Assembly: GCA_003650445.1 (NCBI GenBank)
Contig: QMQE01000090.1
Coordinates: 1 to 9,673, forward strand
DNA: 9,673 bases
DNA from: Acidobacteriota bacterium
GTDB taxonomy: Bacteria; Acidobacteriota; Holophagae; Thermotomaculales; Thermotomaculaceae
Direction of reading: 5' to 3'
Below are positions 6,801 to 9,673 of the stretch, one piece after another (positions within the stretch are counted from its first letter, which is position 1; the number at the start of each line of letters is the position of its first letter). A program made the translations under genes and the position numbers. The notes under the pieces were generated by a model, which saw only the letters and a list, made by a program, of their open reading frames with translations, was not told the DNA's origin and did no database searches.

Positions 6801-7246
6801 ATCACCTGCCCTCCATATTCTGCCTTGCGATACCGATCGGCCAGTTCAGGCCATTGGACCAGAACATGTTTTGCAATTGGATAAATCAGTTTTCCAGTCA
6901 ACGAAAACCCGGTAATACGGGTATAAGATTCCACATACACAGTTGGAATGCCCATCAACCAACCGACATAAGCGAACGGAAGCGCGATTCCTGCCCCCGT
7001 TGTTACGATCATAGTGGGCTTTTCCCGCAGCAATGACCGAAATGCGACACCTGTATTCCGAATCAAGTTCCAGATATTTCGGTTGGTGGGATGATACCCG
7101 GTTATCACCTGCTCCTCTTTCAGCAGGCACCGGGAATCAGGGCCATCAAACGTCACCCAGAACCGATTCATTCCTTCCCATGCGGATCGCATCCTAAACA
7201 ACTCCAACAGATGGCCGCCGGTGGAGCAAACCAGACATATTTTCAT
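6797..7246 (-). CDS. pssD: Alg14-like glycosyltransferase subunit (PssD type)
   Basis: Partner of the following gene: the N-terminal, acceptor-binding half of the split GT, 149 residues, like Alg14 and PssD/Cps14F. ATG 7246 was chosen because the protein then opens with MKICLVCSTGGHLLEL, where the STGGH motif at 8-12 is the canonical beginning, and GGAGGA sits a normal distance upstream. A longer frame from 7363 would overlap the sulfotransferase by about 100 bases and adds unlike sequence. VTTGAGIALPFA (81-92) and PTVYVES (101-107) are further family blocks; the hydrophobic stretch at about 84-103 fits membrane attachment that recruits the catalytic subunit. It lies 19 bases after the sulfotransferase stop. 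Confidence 0.9.
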   Translation of the reverse strand: MKICLVCSTGGHLLELFRMRSAWEGMNRFWVTFDGPDSRCLLKEEQVITGYHPTNRNIWNLIRNTGVAFRSLLREKPTMIVTTGAGIALPFAYVGWLMGIPTVYVESYTRITGFSLTGKLIYPIAKHVLVQWPELADRYRKAEYGGQVI

Positions 7247-7265
7247 TCCGGCTCCTCCAGGTACT

Positions 7266-8222
7266 TCATGCGGACTCCCGCCAGATCTGCAACGAACGCC
7301 CCAACAGCGTTTCCAGCCGGTTAATTTCACCTGAGTACACTTCTGCCAATTTCCGCCGCACATCTTCCGGCATCGGATCCGGGCGGGTAAGCCCCTTCCA
7401 TGCCCGCAACTTCATACCCCGGCGAATCCGATATGGAAGCATAGACTTTAAAACAGTTTTCCACCAACTGGGTTCCATTATATTTCGGGCCAGCCACTCA
7501 CTGGCCGAATTCCGCAATCGGCCGGACGGGTTTACCACATGGCCGGAAAGCAGTGCACCATCCATCGCTATACCGAGGAAATCTGCAATCTCGGCCATAT
7601 GTCCGGCCAAATCCCTGTAAAATTCTTCAAAAATCCACACCTTACAATGCGGAAATGTCTGCATAAAGGCACGTACCTGCCCTTCGTACCGCCCAAACCC
7701 GATGTAATCATAAGAGTAGGACATCCCGGACGCCAGCCGCTTATCAATTGTCTCGGGGTGAATTGCCTCATTGAATGGTAACGGCTCGCGATAGTGAGAC
7801 GATTTCAACAGGTAGTGAGACCATGCCCGAGCCGCCGGATTTCGCAACAGGATGATTATCTTCAGGTTAATTGCCTTGGCCCCGTAAAGTTTCTGTATAT
7901 TCTCAATCACTGTTTCATGGTCGTAGAGATACCAGACCGACCCTTCACCGATAAATTGGCCCGAAATCGCGTTTCGAAACAGGCCAACGTATGCATCCAG
8001 TTCATTAGTGGCCCAATCCTGAATTCTTTCCTTACCCATCCATTCTTTCAGAAACGGGCGTCCCCCCCACAATGAAAAGAACATTGGCTCTTTCTGATTT
8101 GGCATAAATACAGAAGAATGACGCTGCAAACTATCGTAAAGTTTGGTTGTCCCCGACCTTGCGGCACCGGGAATCAGAAAGTCCGGCAATTGTATTTCCC
8201 GCCCATCATAAGAAACAAACAT
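7266..8222 (-). CDS. PAPS-dependent sulfotransferase, first gene of the glycan operon
   Basis: Sulfotransferase-domain protein of 318 residues, expected to move sulfate from PAPS to a hydroxyl or amine of a glycan or related acceptor. FLIPGAARSGTTKLYD (15-30) is the 5'-phosphosulfate-binding loop; KEPMFF (44-49) follows as in carbohydrate-type members; IIILLRNPAARAWSHYLL (122-139) is the 3'-phosphate-binding block with R127 and S135; the C-terminal EINRLETLLGRSLQIW (299-314) is the usual final helix. No signal peptide or membrane segment is seen, so it should act in the cytoplasm, where PAPS is available, before export of the glycan. GGAAGG lies seven bases before the ATG, and a good promoter lies just upstream. 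No PAPS synthesis genes are in the window. Acceptor not determinable. Confidence 0.93.
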   Translation of the reverse strand: MFVSYDGREIQLPDFLIPGAARSGTTKLYDSLQRHSSVFMPNQKEPMFFSLWGGRPFLKEWMGKERIQDWATNELDAYVGLFRNAISGQFIGEGSVWYLYDHETVIENIQKLYGAKAINLKIIILLRNPAARAWSHYLLKSSHYREPLPFNEAIHPETIDKRLASGMSYSYDYIGFGRYEGQVRAFMQTFPHCKVWIFEEFYRDLAGHMAEIADFLGIAMDGALLSGHVVNPSGRLRNSASEWLARNIMEPSWWKTVLKSMLPYRIRRGMKLRAWKGLTRPDPMPEDVRRKLAEVYSGEINRLETLLGRSLQIWRESA

Positions 8223-8251
8223 CTATTGTCCTTCCTTTTAGTACATTAGGA

Positions 8252-8280
8252 AGTATAACAGGGGTCCCTTTTGAGAACAA
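8252..8280 (-). promoter_or_regulatory. Promoter of the sulfotransferase-GT2 operon
   Basis: On the minus strand TTGTTC (8280-8275), a 17-base spacer and TATACT (8257-8252) preceded by TG one base away (TGTTATACT, an extended -10). Transcription would begin near 8245, giving a leader of about 22 bases with the ribosome site inside it. It drives five genes if there is no internal promoter, and none was seen. Confidence 0.65.
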
Positions 8281-8354
8281 GAATGAATATAATGAACAGG
8301 AGAAGTTCAGAAAGTGTATATGCTTGTCGAAGAAGGAACAATGCCTGCAATTCA

Positions 8355-8383
8355 TTGACGATTCCGCAACTCTAAAGTATTAT
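8355..8383 (+). promoter_or_regulatory. Near-consensus promoter of the pyruvyl transferase gene
   Basis: TTGACG (8355-8360) and TATTAT (8378-8383) are separated by exactly 17 bases. Each hexamer differs from consensus at one position. Seven bases (TGCCCCT) separate the -10 from the A of the ATG at 8391, so the predicted start of transcription is at or within a base or two of the start codon. Confidence 0.72.
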
Positions 8384-8390
8384 TGCCCCT

Positions 8391-9617
8391 ATGAAGAAAA
8401 ACCGGAAACAACAAGAGCCGATTTTGAAGCCACGTTTTGTTCTTTTTGGCACCTACGCGGAACAGAATGCCGGGGATGACTATATGCTGGCCGTACAGAT
8501 AGAGCAGTTCATGAGTCGTGTCCCCGGCGCACAACTTGTGATTCTGACCGGCGACAGGACTGAAACTCGTAAATTTATAGAGCGTGAAGAGCTGGACAGC
8601 AATTCCATCATCCTGTTGTACTCTGGAAGGCACGGTATTTTCGAACCGGGAATCCCCTGGTACCGGTCTTTCAACTGGTTCTGGCAAAACCTTCGCGAGA
8701 CAGCCCGTGCCGACTTTCTCCTGATCGGCCCCGGCAATCAACTGCAGGATGTGACCAGGCGGATGCGGGTGTTGTTCTTTATCAGCAGGGCGTTACTGGC
8801 ACGCATAACGAAGACCCCCTATGCCTATTTCGGGATCGGGTTTTACGAAATCAAAAGCAACTTCTGCCGATATGCTCTGAGATGGACTGCCCGCAGAGCC
8901 GCATTTATCAGTACACGGGATAAAGGAGGTGCAGTGAAAATCAGAGAATTGGGGATTTCTGAATCTAAAATTTTCGGGTTGAGAGACATTACTTTCTGCC
9001 ACAACTGGGACCAATCCGAACCCTCCCGTTCACAGGGGAAGACCGATCCAATGGTCGGGTTCAGTTGCCGGATCTTCCTGCCAACCGTATTTCCTCCGAA
9101 GGTGGCCAATGAATTTTATCGCTCACTGGCTTCCCTCCTTGCATTCATTCATCTGAAACTGGGAGCAAAACTGCAGTTTTTCCCTTTTTATCGGTCAAGC
9201 CCCTTCCATGATGGTGTGGCGCTGGAAAAACTCAAGTCCCGACCGGAACTGAAGGAAATCCCTATTTCCACATATCAGTGGGACACACTGGCATCCCTGC
9301 AGCAGGGTATTTCCCAATGTGACGGTTTTGTTGGCATTCGCTACCATTCTGTTTTACTGTCAATCCAGTCGGGTGTACCGGTACTGGGGCTGTCTTACGC
9401 GCACAAAACCCAAAGATTCATGGAAGAAACCGGCTTAAATGATGATGTAATTTCAGTGGAAAACGTCACAGCAGAAAAACTGATTGCCCAATGGCAGAAA
9501 CTCTGGCAAAACCGCACAGTCCGGGTTAAGCAATACCGAGACATTTGTAAAGTCAGCCAGGCCTCAGCAAACCGTCACACAGACCTTATCCTCCAACATC
9601 TATCTAAAAATATTTGA
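8391..9617 (+). CDS. Polysaccharide pyruvyl transferase family protein
   Basis: Member of the CsaB/WcaK-like polysaccharide pyruvyl transferase family, 408 residues, expected to transfer pyruvate from phosphoenolpyruvate to a sugar, forming an acidic ketal. RFVLFGTYAEQNAGDDYML (15-33) is the family's N-terminal glycine block (NAGDD in place of the usual NxGDE); IGPGNQLQD (112-120); ISTRDKGG (173-180) matches the conserved (S/A)xRD block; DGFVGIRYHSVLLSIQSG (311-328), with H319, and GVPVLGLSYAHK (328-339) form the C-terminal donor-site region. No signal or membrane span. It is divergent from the sulfotransferase operon. TAA at 8373-8375 is in frame upstream, so no earlier ATG exists, and no Shine-Dalgarno sequence precedes the ATG. 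Some relatives have other or unknown activity, so pyruvylation itself is likely but not certain. Confidence 0.88.
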   Translation: MKKNRKQQEPILKPRFVLFGTYAEQNAGDDYMLAVQIEQFMSRVPGAQLVILTGDRTETRKFIEREELDSNSIILLYSGRHGIFEPGIPWYRSFNWFWQNLRETARADFLLIGPGNQLQDVTRRMRVLFFISRALLARITKTPYAYFGIGFYEIKSNFCRYALRWTARRAAFISTRDKGGAVKIRELGISESKIFGLRDITFCHNWDQSEPSRSQGKTDPMVGFSCRIFLPTVFPPKVANEFYRSLASLLAFIHLKLGAKLQFFPFYRSSPFHDGVALEKLKSRPELKEIPISTYQWDTLASLQQGISQCDGFVGIRYHSVLLSIQSGVPVLGLSYAHKTQRFMEETGLNDDVISVENVTAEKLIAQWQKLWQNRTVRVKQYRDICKVSQASANRHTDLILQHLSKNI

Positions 9618-9658
9618 ATTTGGAGATGGAAGCAGCACAAACAGACACCAGACTCACC

Positions 9659-9673
9659 GCAGAGGTCGCAGAG
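9659..9673. repeat. Start of a 9-base-period GCAGAG repeat cut by the window edge
   Basis: GCAGAGGTC is followed at once by GCAGAG, giving a period of nine bases up to the last base of the window, preceded by CACC. It lies 42 bases after the pyruvyl transferase stop. I recall similar ACCGCAGAG-type runs between genes in environmental genomes. Only one and two-thirds units are visible, so this is tentative. Nothing terminator-like was found in 9618-9673. Confidence 0.4.

Noticed and set aside
7247..7363. A longer PssD beginning at 7363.
   Set aside because: The extra 39 residues do not resemble the family, would overlap the sulfotransferase by about 100 bases, and a clear ribosome site marks the ATG at 7246.
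8271..8293. TATAAT at 8288-8293 on the plus strand as a second rightward promoter.
   Set aside because: The only -35-like sequence, TTGAGA at 8271, is just 11 bases away and there is no correctly spaced TG for an extended -10.
8314..8358. Short reading frame (GTG at 8314 or ATG at 8320/8341, ending TGA 8356) with an AAGGA-like sequence before the ATG at 8341, a possible leader peptide.
   Set aside because: It lies upstream of the predicted transcription start of the pyruvyl transferase gene, its stop overlaps the -35 hexamer, and no promoter with proper spacing precedes it.
9656..9673. CRISPR array beginning at the right edge.
   Set aside because: The unit is nine bases with no spacer between copies, which is a simple tandem repeat and not repeat-spacer architecture.

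Overview
This is a bacterial chromosomal window of roughly even base composition with tightly packed genes, Shine-Dalgarno-type ribosome sites and sigma-70-like promoters. The phylum cannot be fixed from the sequence alone. An environmental Gram-negative-type bacterium is the most natural reading, because the surface-glycan genes, RmuC and MtaB fit it and the right edge carries the start of a GCAGAG-type 9-base repeat of a kind I recall from environmental genomes. This is a weak inference.

Left part (1-4050), mostly housekeeping. A tRNA methylthiotransferase gene (mtaB, 5' end outside the window) runs rightwards and ends in an intrinsic terminator that includes its own stop codon. Converging on it is a two-gene minus-strand unit: a small acidic, His- and Met-rich protein of unknown function, then rmuC. 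Upstream of that lies a cation diffusion facilitator metal transporter with what looks like a duplicated cytoplasmic C-terminal domain. It has its own extended -10 promoter and an inverted repeat beside it.

Right part (4161-9617), a surface-glycan locus. Five minus-strand genes form one coupled operon, in order of transcription: a sulfotransferase, the Alg14-like and Alg13-like halves of a split glycosyltransferase (PssD/PssE type), a radical SAM/SPASM enzyme, and a membrane-anchored family 2 glycosyltransferase. Junctions overlap by 4, 1 and 14 bases or are separated by 19 bases. Divergent from it is a polysaccharide pyruvyl transferase family gene. The 168-base divergent region carries a promoter for each side. 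The rightward promoter places the expected transcription start at or next to the A of the ATG, so the pyruvyl transferase mRNA is predicted to be leaderless.

Taken together, the right part encodes assembly and decoration of an acidic glycan: sugar addition by PssD/PssE and GT2, negative charge from sulfate and ketal pyruvate, and an unassigned radical step. No flippase, polymerase, priming transferase or nucleotide-sugar synthesis gene is in the window, so the full locus must extend beyond it or the rest is encoded elsewhere. No mobile element, CRISPR array, tRNA or rRNA was seen.
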